NCBI GenBank assembly: GCA_001460835.1
Contig: CYKH01000459.1
Span: forward strand, 22,705-86,704
Source: Bodo saltans
Taxonomy: Eukaryota; Euglenozoa; Kinetoplastea; Eubodonida; Bodonidae
Reading direction: 5' to 3'
DNA: 64,000 nt
In this document: in pieces, positions 19,235 to 28,614 of the stretch
Numbering within the stretch: position 1 is the first letter of the stretch
How the letters are laid out: the number at the start of each line of letters is the position of its first letter
Made by a program: the position numbers and the translations under genes
The notes under the pieces: model-generated
Seen by the model: only the letters and a program-made list of their open reading frames with translations
Databases searched by the model: none
What the model was told of the DNA's origin: nothing

Positions 19235-19675
19235 ATTAAGATGCACTCGCTACTCAATGTGGCGTAATTATTGCCTTCACGGTGCACAAGGTGCAGGGGC
19301 TGACCATTAATGCTCCAGTCGTTGTGGACTTCGCGGAGTGCTTCACGTGCCCGCATCTGCTGTACGTGGCGTTGAGCAGAGTACGCGATCCCACCAACTT
19401 GTACTTGCGGAATGTAGACGAGAGTCATGTAGAAGTGAGTCGAACCTGTGCTGAGTTCGAACAGCGTGTGCAAGCATCTGCCGCTGCTTCTGCTGCTGCT
19501 GCTTCTGCTGCTGCTTCAAGCACCACCAACGAGCATTCTACCCCCCAACCACTGGATGATACTCTTGCTGGCTCGTGGGTGAAAAGGCAACAGGACCAAA
19601 TCAAACGAGAGGAGTTGTTGATGTTGCCCTAGATTAAGATGCACTCGCTGCACTATGTGCAGCGTAATTATTGTG
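18878..19675 (+). repeat. 395-bp head-to-tail duplication of the PIF1 3' end
   Basis: Unit 1 is about 18878-19272; unit 2 starts at 19273. Both hold the last ~118 codons, the stop and early 3' UTR. The coding parts look identical until the last 15 codons, where unit 2 has an extra G and then an extra AG. Together these keep the frame and give a different short stretch before the shared MLP-stop. The 3' UTRs differ at several positions. Confidence 0.9.
19282..19632 (+). pseudogene. duplicated PIF1 C-terminal fragment
   Basis: A 116-codon open frame equal to the PIF1 C-terminus from the HKVQGLT motif onward. It has no ATPase motifs and no plausible start of its own, because it begins inside the duplicated unit. 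It ends DQIKREELLMLP rather than TKSNEELLMLP. Confidence 0.85.
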
Positions 19676-19840
19676 ATGATGAGTGATGAGTTAATTATTA
19701 ATTCCGTTGGGTCGTACTCACACTACGAGACACACACAGAAACAAATGCAGCACATGTTTGCGATGAAAAACGTTTTATTTATGTGCGAATTTTTTGGTT
19801 TGTTTGTTTGATAATGCACAACATTATTTGTTTAGTTCTC

Positions 19841-22800
19841 ATGGACGTTGCAAGACCGGAGGCTATCAGTCGAGCCTACGACCTTCTCAGCAAGGTCGCT
19901 GCATACAAAGCTGACATTATTAATTCAGCAGATGACGAACCCAACACGCATGCATCGCCAACCAACGATGAAGATGAATTTGCTCCTCCCACGCACTCTC
20001 CCTCTACACATTCGCCAATGAGCACTGATGGACGACGCAGCACAAGCAGCACTGCTGTCCCTGCCGCCGCTGCCCATCGAGTCGCTACACCTACTCTAGA
20101 CATTATCCCCGCCTATGACGATCTTGTTAGCACGGCGGTGCAGACGTCCACCCCCCTATGGGGTGCCGGTGGTGGTGCTCGTGGCGTCCCACTGCCGCCC
20201 CCTCCGCCACGCGTGGCGGTGAAGACCTCAACTTCACCAAAGAGGAGTCAAACACTGCCAGCACAGCAAGATAGCGTGCAACCCTCCCGTAAAGCAGCGA
20301 TGGTTGACGCACAACCCCTCCCCACCGTCGTTGCAAATGTGTCCTTAACGCAAAGCACTGTTCCTGCTGCTTCTGGAGATACAACATTGGATACTTCAGG
20401 CACCGCTGACGATTCGAGGCGCGTTGTGATCCACAGCCTGACCCCGCCACGCGTCACGACCGTCCTGCGGCAACAGCGCACCGCCATGACGCCCCCTCAA
20501 GGGTTCTTCTCGCAGGAAATCGTTGCCCTGGACGCTGCCGCTGAACAAATACATGCGCTGGAGCACAACAACACGCCTGTGCATCATCATCATCATCCTC
20601 ATCATCACCGCAGCAGCAACATCAGCAAGATGCGGGCCACCACAACCACAACTGTCACCAGCGGTAGTGGGAACAACGTAGGAGGAGAACGTGAGAAAGA
20701 CGAGGAAGAGAAGGAGATCGATGCTCGCCACGCACGAGCTGTCAAGTCACTTTCCGATCGCTTTGCACACATAGGTGGCGGCCTCACCGACGACGACCGC
20801 AACTCGACGTTCGATGATTGGTTTTCTCATCAGCAGCTCGAAGGCATGACGGCAGCGGAGCGGCTCTCAAGGCGCACGGCTGCTGATGTTGTGTTCCTTC
20901 GCCGAGATGCAACAGAAATTGCGGATGCGTCGTCGAGACGTTTCCGCAGCGACAATGAGACCGATGAGGATGTGCATGGTACACACGCATCAGGCGACCG
21001 TCGTCGGATTGGGCTTGATTTGGCCAACGTCGATCTTGATTGGTTGCTGCGATCGCACAAACGGACAACTCCAGCACAGCTGCCTACGAACAAAGCGCTG
21101 AAAGGACAACGAGCGAGTGCCGTCACGCCACCACCACAGAAGGTTCGTGGCAGCAAAGCAACCACGCCTGTCACAGCAGTCTCCCTGGTGCGTGATGCGC
21201 CGGAGCCAAGCAACAATCCTCCCACACCCACACCCAGGCACGGCACGACACGAACGTCGACGCCAACTGCGTCGTCACGGTACCTCTCCGCTGGGAGGCC
21301 GTTGCGGGAGGACGCATCCCCACCACGTGCGCACCAGGAAACGTTTTCGTCCTCAAATCGAAAACGACTGTCATCATCATCGGGGCTAGTGACCACGCCG
21401 CAGCGGACGTTGTCTGCGCCGCATGCTGCTCCCATTATGCGTAACGTTGTTCACCATCCCCATCCTGAACGCTTGCAAAAAGCAAGCGCACCAACAATAA
21501 GCCGAGAAGTGCCGACAACTCGCATCTCAGCTCTTAAAACAGCTCAAGAGGCAGCAAACCTGTCAACAAGAGCCACCACACCGCAGCAGCGGGTCAGTGA
21601 CTACACCAAGAAGCTCCTCAAGGAACATCAAGATCGCATTGCGTCTCAACGATCACATTTACCCAAACGTGTTGGTGGTCCCGATATTTCTACCACCTCA
21701 CTGAATATTTCAACAACAACGGTCACCACAACGTCGAAGCGTCATGCGAGGACAACGGCGGAGTTAGAAGACTGGGAACCGATGCCCAATCGCCATGCTC
21801 TCGGTGCGTCGCTGAAAATCCCGCATCGAAATGTGAGTACCAAGTCTGCCGCCGCCGCCCCTCCTTCTCAAGCTCAGTCTGGCGTGATGGCCGATGCCGC
21901 TGGTGTGACACCGTCATCATCCGCATTTCACTACGATTCGACCCCTGCGGTAGATCTCTCTCACATCTCAGCGGCGAGTCGTCACCACCAGTCTGCTGTA
22001 CTCACGCCGCACCACCAGCAGCAACGTACCAGCAGCCATGTGCTTCCACGGTCAAGCGCATCTGTCCCCCTGATGGAGTATTTGTTCACAGTGGTCGCTG
22101 GTGGCCCTGCATCGTTTATCAACAGTGAGCTCGCGTCAATGCCGGTGATCGGGAAGGACAATGGCAGAAGTGTGTCGTTTACGGTGTGCCGAGCCTGGGC
22201 GGCCCTCACCATGATGATCAACCAACCTGTGTGCCTCGAGGAAGTCGTTGTTCCCCTACTGATCTCTGAGCTCCAAAACAGAATGAACGAATATATTGCA
22301 CTTGGTGGGAGAGTGGCGGGAGGGATGAAGGATCCTTCGATCGATATTGCTCACCTACTATGTGCGTTTATCGGCATCGGCGGCGCAGCGAAAGCGGCCC
22401 TTGAGATACTGTTGGAGATGCTCGAAAACGGTGTAGGCGACGCGAATTTAGTTGGTCTCGCGGTGAGAGTCTGTGGCGGCGAGGCGGCGGTGCGGAAATT
22501 GTGCACGATGGCATCGGACGCTGGTGCTGAGTACGGCCCCCAAACGCAACTCGCTGCGGTGAATGCACTAGCGTTGCTGCCTAGCACCATTGCTGCTGCG
22601 GGGCACACCGCTATTTTGTGTGTCGGTCTCCCACAACTGCAAGGGAGTAAGATGTTCTACCAACCACGCGGTGGTGCGAATGAAGGGAACGGGTCTAGCG
22701 GTGGCGATGGCCTTCACGATGACGTCACGGTGGCAACTCGGCCCGTCCTCACGCCTCATCAGATCGGTTACCGCACAACGTTTATTATCTTCGACGCCGA

Positions 22801-24313
22801 AATGGTGCGGCGCCATTTGGCCAGCGTCACAACCACCGCACTCTACCAGAAGCGTTGGAGGGAGCAGCCGAGTGTGAGCTATGCGGTGATCCTGAGGGAT
22901 TTCTTTTCCACGGCAGCGTTCGTGTGCAACCGCATGCAGTGCGACCCCAACGTCAACCACCAACTAGCTGCCGTGGAGGCGGATGCTACGCCGTGGTTGG
23001 ACGGGGAGGATCAAGTTCACGCGCCAGTCCTCGCTAACAGCCTCGAGTACCTATGGCAGAAGGAGCCGCTTCTAGGCCGGCACATCACGATGACTCTTAT
23101 CAGGCTGCTGCACAGCCGCTCGTCCATGCCGGCTCTACTGGAGGCTGCCCTCCGCACCATCGCGGTCCTACCTCCGTTGGCATCGGAAGTGCTTGCGGAG
23201 CCTCTGGTAGAATACACAACAATGCTCGTCGACCTTCTCCACGCTGCCCCTGTTGTTGCATCCGCACAACAAGTCCAACTCATCAAAGAGGCCATCCTCT
23301 CCACATGCAGAGTGGTCAACCCAGAAGTTCATCCTCAAAAGTTAGTCGACTCCGCCACCGCTATCGCTGTCCACCTCCTGCGCAACGATGATGCCAGTCT
23401 CAGTAGAGCTGGTTGCATTGCTCTTGGCACAATGGGCCCTATCAGCAGCAACCCCCACGCCATCATCAAATTGATCGTCGAGACTCTCATGGAGGGGCGA
23501 CTTTCCCCCAAAACGTGCTGCTGGGCACTTGCCCGAAGCGGCCGCCATGGTGCTGCGTGCCTTGTAGACATCGCAAGCCAAGTCCATCTCGGTCCCTCTC
23601 AGCGTGTAGAGGCAGCCAGGGCGTTGGGCTTCCTTACGATAACAAGTGGGGCGGGAGGCGAAGGAAGCGAGCTTATCACAGGTGCAGTCAGCGGCCTCAT
23701 GCGCCTCGTCGTAGACCACATGACCCGCCCAAGCGGTGATGCCCTCGCCGTGGCAGCCCTCCACTCCCTCGTAGAGCTGCATCAGCGTGCACATAAACGC
23801 GGTGAGCACCGCCTCGAGTACGCGACCACGTCCACGCTGTGCAACATGCTGCAAGATGTATTGAGGCATCATACCATCGGTTCTGCACGCCCAACGCTGC
23901 TACAGGAACTCTTTTTATCGTTATGTCGCTTCGGCGGGCCACGAGGTCTCCTCATCGTAGGCGATATTGTGCACGGAGATGGGGAACATACAGCCTCACT
24001 ACCAGCACACGCAAAGGTCGAGGCTGCGTTTGGGTTACGTGCGGCGGGGGCGGACTGCGCGTCTATTCTTGCGTCAGCCCTCTCCCATGAAAACGTTGAC
24101 GTGCGTACTCAAGCTGCTGATACGTTGGTATCACTTGGAAACCCAGCGCTCCTTGCTGCTTCAGTGAAGAATGCGGGCACCACGGAGGCTGCCCAGCGAC
24201 ACCTGAGCAACGCGCTGCACCTCCATCCCTCTGGGAAGGTGGCTGCGCTCATTGAATCGTGGCTGCATCGTCTAGAGCAAGAGAACCTTCTGTCAGTGGA
24301 TGGCGTGTTTTAA
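19841..24313 (+). CDS. large HEAT/armadillo-repeat protein with disordered N-terminal half
   Basis: About 1490 residues. The N-terminal ~730 residues are disordered, Ser/Thr/Pro-rich, with a His tract near residue 247 and many short basic patches. The C-terminal ~750 residues are helical HEAT/ARM-like repeats, for example LSRAGCIALGTMGP, AKVEAAFGLRAAGADC and VDVRTQAADTLVSLGNPAL. This predicts a scaffold for protein-protein contacts; no enzymatic motif is seen. The start is uncertain: ATGs lie in frame at 19655, 19814 and 19841. I prefer 19841 (MDVARPEAISRAYDLLSKV) because a T-rich tract ends in AG about ten bases upstream. I do not recognise an orthologue name. Confidence 0.75.
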   Translation: MDVARPEAISRAYDLLSKVAAYKADIINSADDEPNTHASPTNDEDEFAPPTHSPSTHSPMSTDGRRSTSSTAVPAAAAHRVATPTLDIIPAYDDLVSTAVQTSTPLWGAGGGARGVPLPPPPPRVAVKTSTSPKRSQTLPAQQDSVQPSRKAAMVDAQPLPTVVANVSLTQSTVPAASGDTTLDTSGTADDSRRVVIHSLTPPRVTTVLRQQRTAMTPPQGFFSQEIVALDAAAEQIHALEHNNTPVHHHHHPHHHRSSNISKMRATTTTTVTSGSGNNVGGEREKDEEEKEIDARHARAVKSLSDRFAHIGGGLTDDDRNSTFDDWFSHQQLEGMTAAERLSRRTAADVVFLRRDATEIADASSRRFRSDNETDEDVHGTHASGDRRRIGLDLANVDLDWLLRSHKRTTPAQLPTNKALKGQRASAVTPPPQKVRGSKATTPVTAVSLVRDAPEPSNNPPTPTPRHGTTRTSTPTASSRYLSAGRPLREDASPPRAHQETFSSSNRKRLSSSSGLVTTPQRTLSAPHAAPIMRNVVHHPHPERLQKASAPTISREVPTTRISALKTAQEAANLSTRATTPQQRVSDYTKKLLKEHQDRIASQRSHLPKRVGGPDISTTSLNISTTTVTTTSKRHARTTAELEDWEPMPNRHALGASLKIPHRNVSTKSAAAAPPSQAQSGVMADAAGVTPSSSAFHYDSTPAVDLSHISAASRHHQSAVLTPHHQQQRTSSHVLPRSSASVPLMEYLFTVVAGGPASFINSELASMPVIGKDNGRSVSFTVCRAWAALTMMINQPVCLEEVVVPLLISELQNRMNEYIALGGRVAGGMKDPSIDIAHLLCAFIGIGGAAKAALEILLEMLENGVGDANLVGLAVRVCGGEAAVRKLCTMASDAGAEYGPQTQLAAVNALALLPSTIAAAGHTAILCVGLPQLQGSKMFYQPRGGANEGNGSSGGDGLHDDVTVATRPVLTPHQIGYRTTFIIFDAEMVRRHLASVTTTALYQKRWREQPSVSYAVILRDFFSTAAFVCNRMQCDPNVNHQLAAVEADATPWLDGEDQVHAPVLANSLEYLWQKEPLLGRHITMTLIRLLHSRSSMPALLEAALRTIAVLPPLASEVLAEPLVEYTTMLVDLLHAAPVVASAQQVQLIKEAILSTCRVVNPEVHPQKLVDSATAIAVHLLRNDDASLSRAGCIALGTMGPISSNPHAIIKLIVETLMEGRLSPKTCCWALARSGRHGAACLVDIASQVHLGPSQRVEAARALGFLTITSGAGGEGSELITGAVSGLMRLVVDHMTRPSGDALAVAALHSLVELHQRAHKRGEHRLEYATTSTLCNMLQDVLRHHTIGSARPTLLQELFLSLCRFGGPRGLLIVGDIVHGDGEHTASLPAHAKVEAAFGLRAAGADCASILASALSHENVDVRTQAADTLVSLGNPALLAASVKNAGTTEAAQRHLSNALHLHPSGKVAALIESWLHRLEQENLLSVDGVF

Positions 24314-24566
24314 AAGAGGGAACACATACCACAGGGGGAAAGTCTTCCTGTGTGGCCCGCTACTAGAATTTGTATTGTTTCTTTGTTTCTGTACGACTGC
24401 TGCAAAGGTTTCTTCTTAGCAATTTGATCAGTTGTATTCCAATCAAACAACGTGAACTCTTACGAGCCTCCAAGAAATGCTTTGTTTGTTTCCTGTGTGT
24501 ACTTTGGTGTTGCATCAATAATCAAGAATTCAAAAGGATATCTTCCCTTTTCTTGGAGAGGAAGAC

Positions 24567-26459
24567 ATGACTGTCCCTATTACCTCTGTTGCTCAGTCTC
24601 TGTTGATTGCGATCGGCCTTGTGGGATGTATCGTTGGGCTTCCCCTCCCTCCCTACATCACTGCAGTCGATAATCAAAGTCAAGTCATATCACCGGTATC
24701 GTCACCGCATCAGAGTGCATGCATGGTAGGCTTCGACGATTCTACCGTCGCCTTTCCGTTAGAATCTCAACATGTTCTTATTGTTGCTACTGCGGGCTCA
24801 GATGCCTTCTCCGTCACCACTGCATATCAGTACTACTCAGCTCGAGGTGCAAGCATCACGCTGTACTGCGGTGATCCCTCCGTTGCAGCTGTGGGTGAGC
24901 CGATCCCCCTCCTCGACACCTACACGCCATCCCTCACCGTAGAGCGCAACGCATGCTGGAATGGAGTCACCCTTCTGGACGGTCGCGACTTTGATGTGGT
25001 CGTGGTCCCTTCAGGGTTTGAGGCGGTGCTGAACCTTCGCTCCACGGATGAAGTGTTCCAACTATTCTTCTCGTCCTTTTCTCTCGCAGCAGTTGCGCAA
25101 AACGGCCGCCAACGCGCACTTGTCGTGTTTGACGAGGCCATTGAGATCCTCGTCGAGCCAAAGCTACTCTCGGCAGCTCCCATGAATACCGAACTCCCCG
25201 CCACAACCCCGACAATTCCGCTCGCCATTGCTGCCCTCAATGCGTCGCAGCGTGTTGTCGTGCTCAGCAACATTTCACAGTCGCTCGTAGCGTTGCAGCC
25301 CACCATCAACATTTCCTCTGCAGGGCTCGTGGTGGCCATCACCGCCAACGCGACCAGCGGCGGTATCATCCCGTTACTCGTGCAAGTCTCCAGGACGGTG
25401 CTGGGCTACGAAGGCGATGATTGGACTGTGGATCAACAAACGGTCAATTGTAGCGACGATGACCGCACGACTCCATTCACATACCCCGAGGCAATCTTCC
25501 AAAAGATTGCTGCGGATGCTCCGTTGGCGACAACTTGGAGCACATTTGTCAACCGCAACTTATTCGGGTCTCACGTCGTCGATGTCGACGTCAACACTAG
25601 CTCTGTCATGGTTGACCTCAGTGCGGCGTGTTTGAATGCCCAAGGAGTCAACACGTGTGAGGGCAAGAAGTACGGTGTCGTGGTGGCTCACGGTACGCAC
25701 GACCTTCAACTTCTTGCCCTACTCCGGGGCTTTGCGGCCGTTGGTGCTCAACCGGAGATCTACTGCCCGGATCGTGACGAGCTTCATAGCACTGTCTACG
25801 CGATGCCCATCCCGCCGCTGTTCCCCTCGTTTGCCATCACGTGCACACATTTCTACAACGAGTCCTACATTGTATTCGATGACTCCATCATTGTTGTAAG
25901 CGGCGTAATTGCCACGCACAGGCGGCTGCGCCTCGATAAGCCACTGCTGCAAGCACTAGACCAAGCCCCTTCCTTTGCCTTATACGGCTCAGCATTGATC
26001 CTTCTGCAGACCATTCACGAAGTTAGCGTGAGCGGGCAGACTGTGATTGAAATTCCAGTAGTCCCCCGTTGCCCCTACACCAACGAGGACCTCATTGCGT
26101 CTGGTTTCGCTCTTGCCAACCACACATCATTCGATGCTGTCAACGAAAGCACAGGCGTCCTGCAGTACCGCGACCACGTGACCAAACAGCGTCAACGTGA
26201 ACTTGGGGGATATGAGTACATCAACAGCACATACGTTAGCTTTCCGTTGTTTGTGCAACAAGTGTTAGGGGCCCAAGCTTGGAACCAACAGCAAGGAAGT
26301 TCGATCGATAAAATCGTCGGGGCGTTGTTTATCAGTCTGGCAGTGCTTACAGTTGTGGGTGTATTAGGATTCAAACTTGTGCAGCGTCGACTTAAGAAAT
26401 CACGAGGAAATCAGTACGTTGCAGTGAGGCGGGATGATGATGAGACGAGCCTCTACTAA
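24567..26459 (+). CDS. type I membrane protein with two degenerate DJ-1/PfpI-like lobes
   Basis: A 630-residue protein. Residues 1-~25 are a hydrophobic signal peptide (SLLIAIGLVGCIVGL). One transmembrane helix lies at about 582-604 (VGALFISLAVLTVVGVLGF), followed by RRLKK and a ~20-residue cytosolic tail ending DDDETSLY. The ectodomain has many N-x-S/T sequons. Two halves each open like DJ-1/PfpI domains: HVLIVATAGSDAFSVTTAYQ near 69 and KYGVVVAHGTHDLQLLALLR near 370. The nucleophile elbow, usually A-x-C-H-G, appears as FALYGSALILL in lobe 2 and is unrecognisable in lobe 1, so catalysis is unlikely. The domain call rests on pattern recognition and needs a profile search. A surface receptor or adhesion role is conceivable. 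Confidence 0.65.
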   Translation: MTVPITSVAQSLLIAIGLVGCIVGLPLPPYITAVDNQSQVISPVSSPHQSACMVGFDDSTVAFPLESQHVLIVATAGSDAFSVTTAYQYYSARGASITLYCGDPSVAAVGEPIPLLDTYTPSLTVERNACWNGVTLLDGRDFDVVVVPSGFEAVLNLRSTDEVFQLFFSSFSLAAVAQNGRQRALVVFDEAIEILVEPKLLSAAPMNTELPATTPTIPLAIAALNASQRVVVLSNISQSLVALQPTINISSAGLVVAITANATSGGIIPLLVQVSRTVLGYEGDDWTVDQQTVNCSDDDRTTPFTYPEAIFQKIAADAPLATTWSTFVNRNLFGSHVVDVDVNTSSVMVDLSAACLNAQGVNTCEGKKYGVVVAHGTHDLQLLALLRGFAAVGAQPEIYCPDRDELHSTVYAMPIPPLFPSFAITCTHFYNESYIVFDDSIIVVSGVIATHRRLRLDKPLLQALDQAPSFALYGSALILLQTIHEVSVSGQTVIEIPVVPRCPYTNEDLIASGFALANHTSFDAVNESTGVLQYRDHVTKQRQRELGGYEYINSTYVSFPLFVQQVLGAQAWNQQQGSSIDKIVGALFISLAVLTVVGVLGFKLVQRRLKKSRGNQYVAVRRDDDETSLY

Positions 26460-26748
26460 GGAAACATTGTGTTGCGTCGCTTTTCTTTACATAGGACCAA
26501 TGCGTAAGACGTTGAATGCGGCATTCCGTCGTTTTCCTATTTCGTTGCTCTCCCTCTCAGTCCAAACAACACTGATCGGAGGGGGGAATCCCCCAGTTGC
26601 GTGCGTGTTCATTAGCTTATGTCTGTTAAGTAACACGATGTGGTCATCACATTGAGAAGTGAGCATTTCTTACGTTTTTCGCTTTCTCTCCTTTAGTTCA
26701 CACACAAACAATTGATTGACCAGTTCAAAGAGACGCACACAAAACGAA

Positions 26749-27483
26749 ATGGGCTGTCGAAATTCAAAAGCAGCAGATACAAAAGAGAATCATGAGTCGC
26801 AAGACCACCAGCAGTCTCGAAGTGCAGCTACACCATCGCTGACCACCAAAGCGTTTACTTCCGTCCCGCCAGCCACATCACAACCATACATTCTTTGCGC
26901 TGTGTACGATGGAGATACCATTCGAGTCCGGCGGCCGCAAGAGCCCAAAGGGCGAGAGCATGAACTTCGACTTCGCTTTCTTGGTATCGACACTCCAGAG
27001 CTGAAAGAGCAAGAGCCCTTTGCACTGGAAGCTAAGAATCATCTTTTGGAACTGCTGACTGGCTCGATTCACCCTCCCAAAGGTGAAATCGGCGCGACTG
27101 TCTTTATTACGCCTCCGGCAACTGGTAGCGCCGTCGATAAGTACGACCGCATGCTCGGCATCGTCTACGTGGCGCATGAGGGGAGCATGGTGTGTGTCAA
27201 CGAATCGTTGCTGCGTAAAGGCTTGGCGAGGTTGTACGAACCAACGCCGAATCAACTGGCGCCTGATGTCCACCGTGCATTCGAAGACGCCCAGAAGGAT
27301 GCGAGAAAGCACAAGCGCGCTATTTGGTCCCTCACGGACGAGAAGGCCACAGTTTATACAACAACGAATGGAAAGGCGTATCATCTCAAAGACTGCGAGC
27401 ATCTTCGAGGAGGGGGACGAGCTGGAACCGTAGGTAGTGCGCTGGATCGTGGCCTTGCCGCTTGCCGCACTTGCCACGCATAA
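26749..27483 (+). CDS. staphylococcal-nuclease-like protein with predicted dual acylation
   Basis: A 244-residue SNase-fold nuclease. The ATG at 26749 gives MGCRNSKAAD, a classic myristoylation (Gly2) plus palmitoylation (Cys3) signal; the longer frame from 26716 would bury it. The nuclease core has YDGDT (53-57), R76 and E84 in RFLGIDTPE, and R134 in DKYDRMLG. These match SNase R35, E43 and R87, so the catalytic set is intact. VNESLLRKGLARL and HKRAIWS complete the fold. The C-terminus (GKAYHLKDCEHL ... ACRTCHA) is a small Cys/His module of the kind often fused to bacterial SNases, hinting at a bacterial origin for the architecture. Membrane-tethered nuclease activity is inferred. Confidence 0.88.
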   Translation: MGCRNSKAADTKENHESQDHQQSRSAATPSLTTKAFTSVPPATSQPYILCAVYDGDTIRVRRPQEPKGREHELRLRFLGIDTPELKEQEPFALEAKNHLLELLTGSIHPPKGEIGATVFITPPATGSAVDKYDRMLGIVYVAHEGSMVCVNESLLRKGLARLYEPTPNQLAPDVHRAFEDAQKDARKHKRAIWSLTDEKATVYTTTNGKAYHLKDCEHLRGGGRAGTVGSALDRGLAACRTCHA

Positions 27484-27852
27484 CCAGGTGCCACCACAAA
27501 GAATCGGGATGATGAAAACAGTATCGCAAAGCTACTGTGTGTGGCGTCATTCAGTCATCGTCGAAAACCAAAGGCTTTTTTTTTCTTTCGATGCAGCAAT
27601 GCAAATCAAATACTGCTCCTCGTGTGCTTCGCTTGCATTGAATCGTTATCATGGTATTTTTCGTCAAAAGGTTTGTTCACACAGAGCACATAACGTTTGC
27701 TGCCGTAGGAGAGCTTCAACGCAACCACTATCTTCTTCCACATATATCGTAATTGTTTCCAACATTACATCGCACCCACAACCCCCACAACACGCCAAGC
27801 CACGAAAGAGAAACTGGCATCGTCATCATCATCCCTCGCGTATCTACTGTCG
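27484..27852 (+). other. intergenic spacer
   Basis: A 369-bp spacer without a supported gene. T-rich tract and AG signals around 27574-27672 could serve as the splice acceptor for the phosphatase gene. Its last part is C/A-rich leader sequence. Confidence 0.45.
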
Positions 27853-28614
27853 ATGCCCAACACCATTCAGCCGGAGCACACGCTCATGCAGCGTCACCCC
27901 GCGGCATACCCTCTGCCCTCCAAACTGCGACATACGTACGTCGTCATGCGTCATGGATTTTCAAAGCCCAACGAACGTGGCCGCATCTGTTCCACAATGG
28001 TGGAGGGCGTGCAGCCGGAGAATGGTTTGACAGAAATGGGACGAAATCAATCCTACGCAAGTTCCTCTCGACTGGCACAGTACGTGGAGGCGCACCTGTC
28101 CGGCCTGAATAAGGCAAACTCGGAAGATGTCGTGGTCGTGTCATCACCTTTTGCACGTGCTCGAGAGACTGCTGAGATTGTGTGCGAAGTGCTGGCTCAG
28201 AACGACGTGGTGGCACGCTCCCTGCGAACCACGAAGCCTCGCATCGCCGAAGAGCTGCGCGAGCGGCACTTTGGTGAGATGGACGGCAAGAGCGATGACA
28301 AGTACGTCCTCGTCTGGAAGAAAGACATCGAACATGGAGATGCTCAAGAGGAGTATCGTGCCGAGAGCTGCTTGAAGGTATGGCAACGCGTGTACCGCCT
28401 GGTGATGTCGCTGGAGGAGCGCCTGCGGAAACCGTCGCTCGTCATTCTGGTCGCCCATGGTGATACTCTTCAGATTACCCAAACTGGGTTTGATAGCGGA
28501 TGCTCGCTCAGTGGTCACCGTTTGCGATCCTTAGTTCAGGCAGAGTGGCGCGTCCTTACTGCCAATCCTGACTCATACCCAGTTATCGGGCGTCAGCAAC
28601 GGTCAAATCTGTGA
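27853..28614 (+). CDS. histidine phosphatase superfamily (phosphoglycerate mutase-like) protein
   Basis: A 253-residue member of the branch-1 histidine phosphatases. The nucleophile motif is MRHGFSKPNE with R33-H34-G35. The second Arg lies in SSPFARARETA, the acid in ELRERHFGEMDG, and the second catalytic His is H202 in VAHGDTLQI. These four elements in order indicate an active phosphatase or mutase. The substrate cannot be read from the sequence; the FGEMDGK segment is common in broad phosphatases rather than glycolytic mutase. The ATG at 27853 is first in frame; Met12 is an alternative. Confidence 0.88.
   Translation: MPNTIQPEHTLMQRHPAAYPLPSKLRHTYVVMRHGFSKPNERGRICSTMVEGVQPENGLTEMGRNQSYASSSRLAQYVEAHLSGLNKANSEDVVVVSSPFARARETAEIVCEVLAQNDVVARSLRTTKPRIAEELRERHFGEMDGKSDDKYVLVWKKDIEHGDAQEEYRAESCLKVWQRVYRLVMSLEERLRKPSLVILVAHGDTLQITQTGFDSGCSLSGHRLRSLVQAEWRVLTANPDSYPVIGRQQRSNL

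Noticed and set aside
20581-20620. CAT-rich tract as a microsatellite or CRISPR-like repeat
   Set aside because: It encodes a His run in frame in the HEAT-repeat protein; no spacer/repeat structure.
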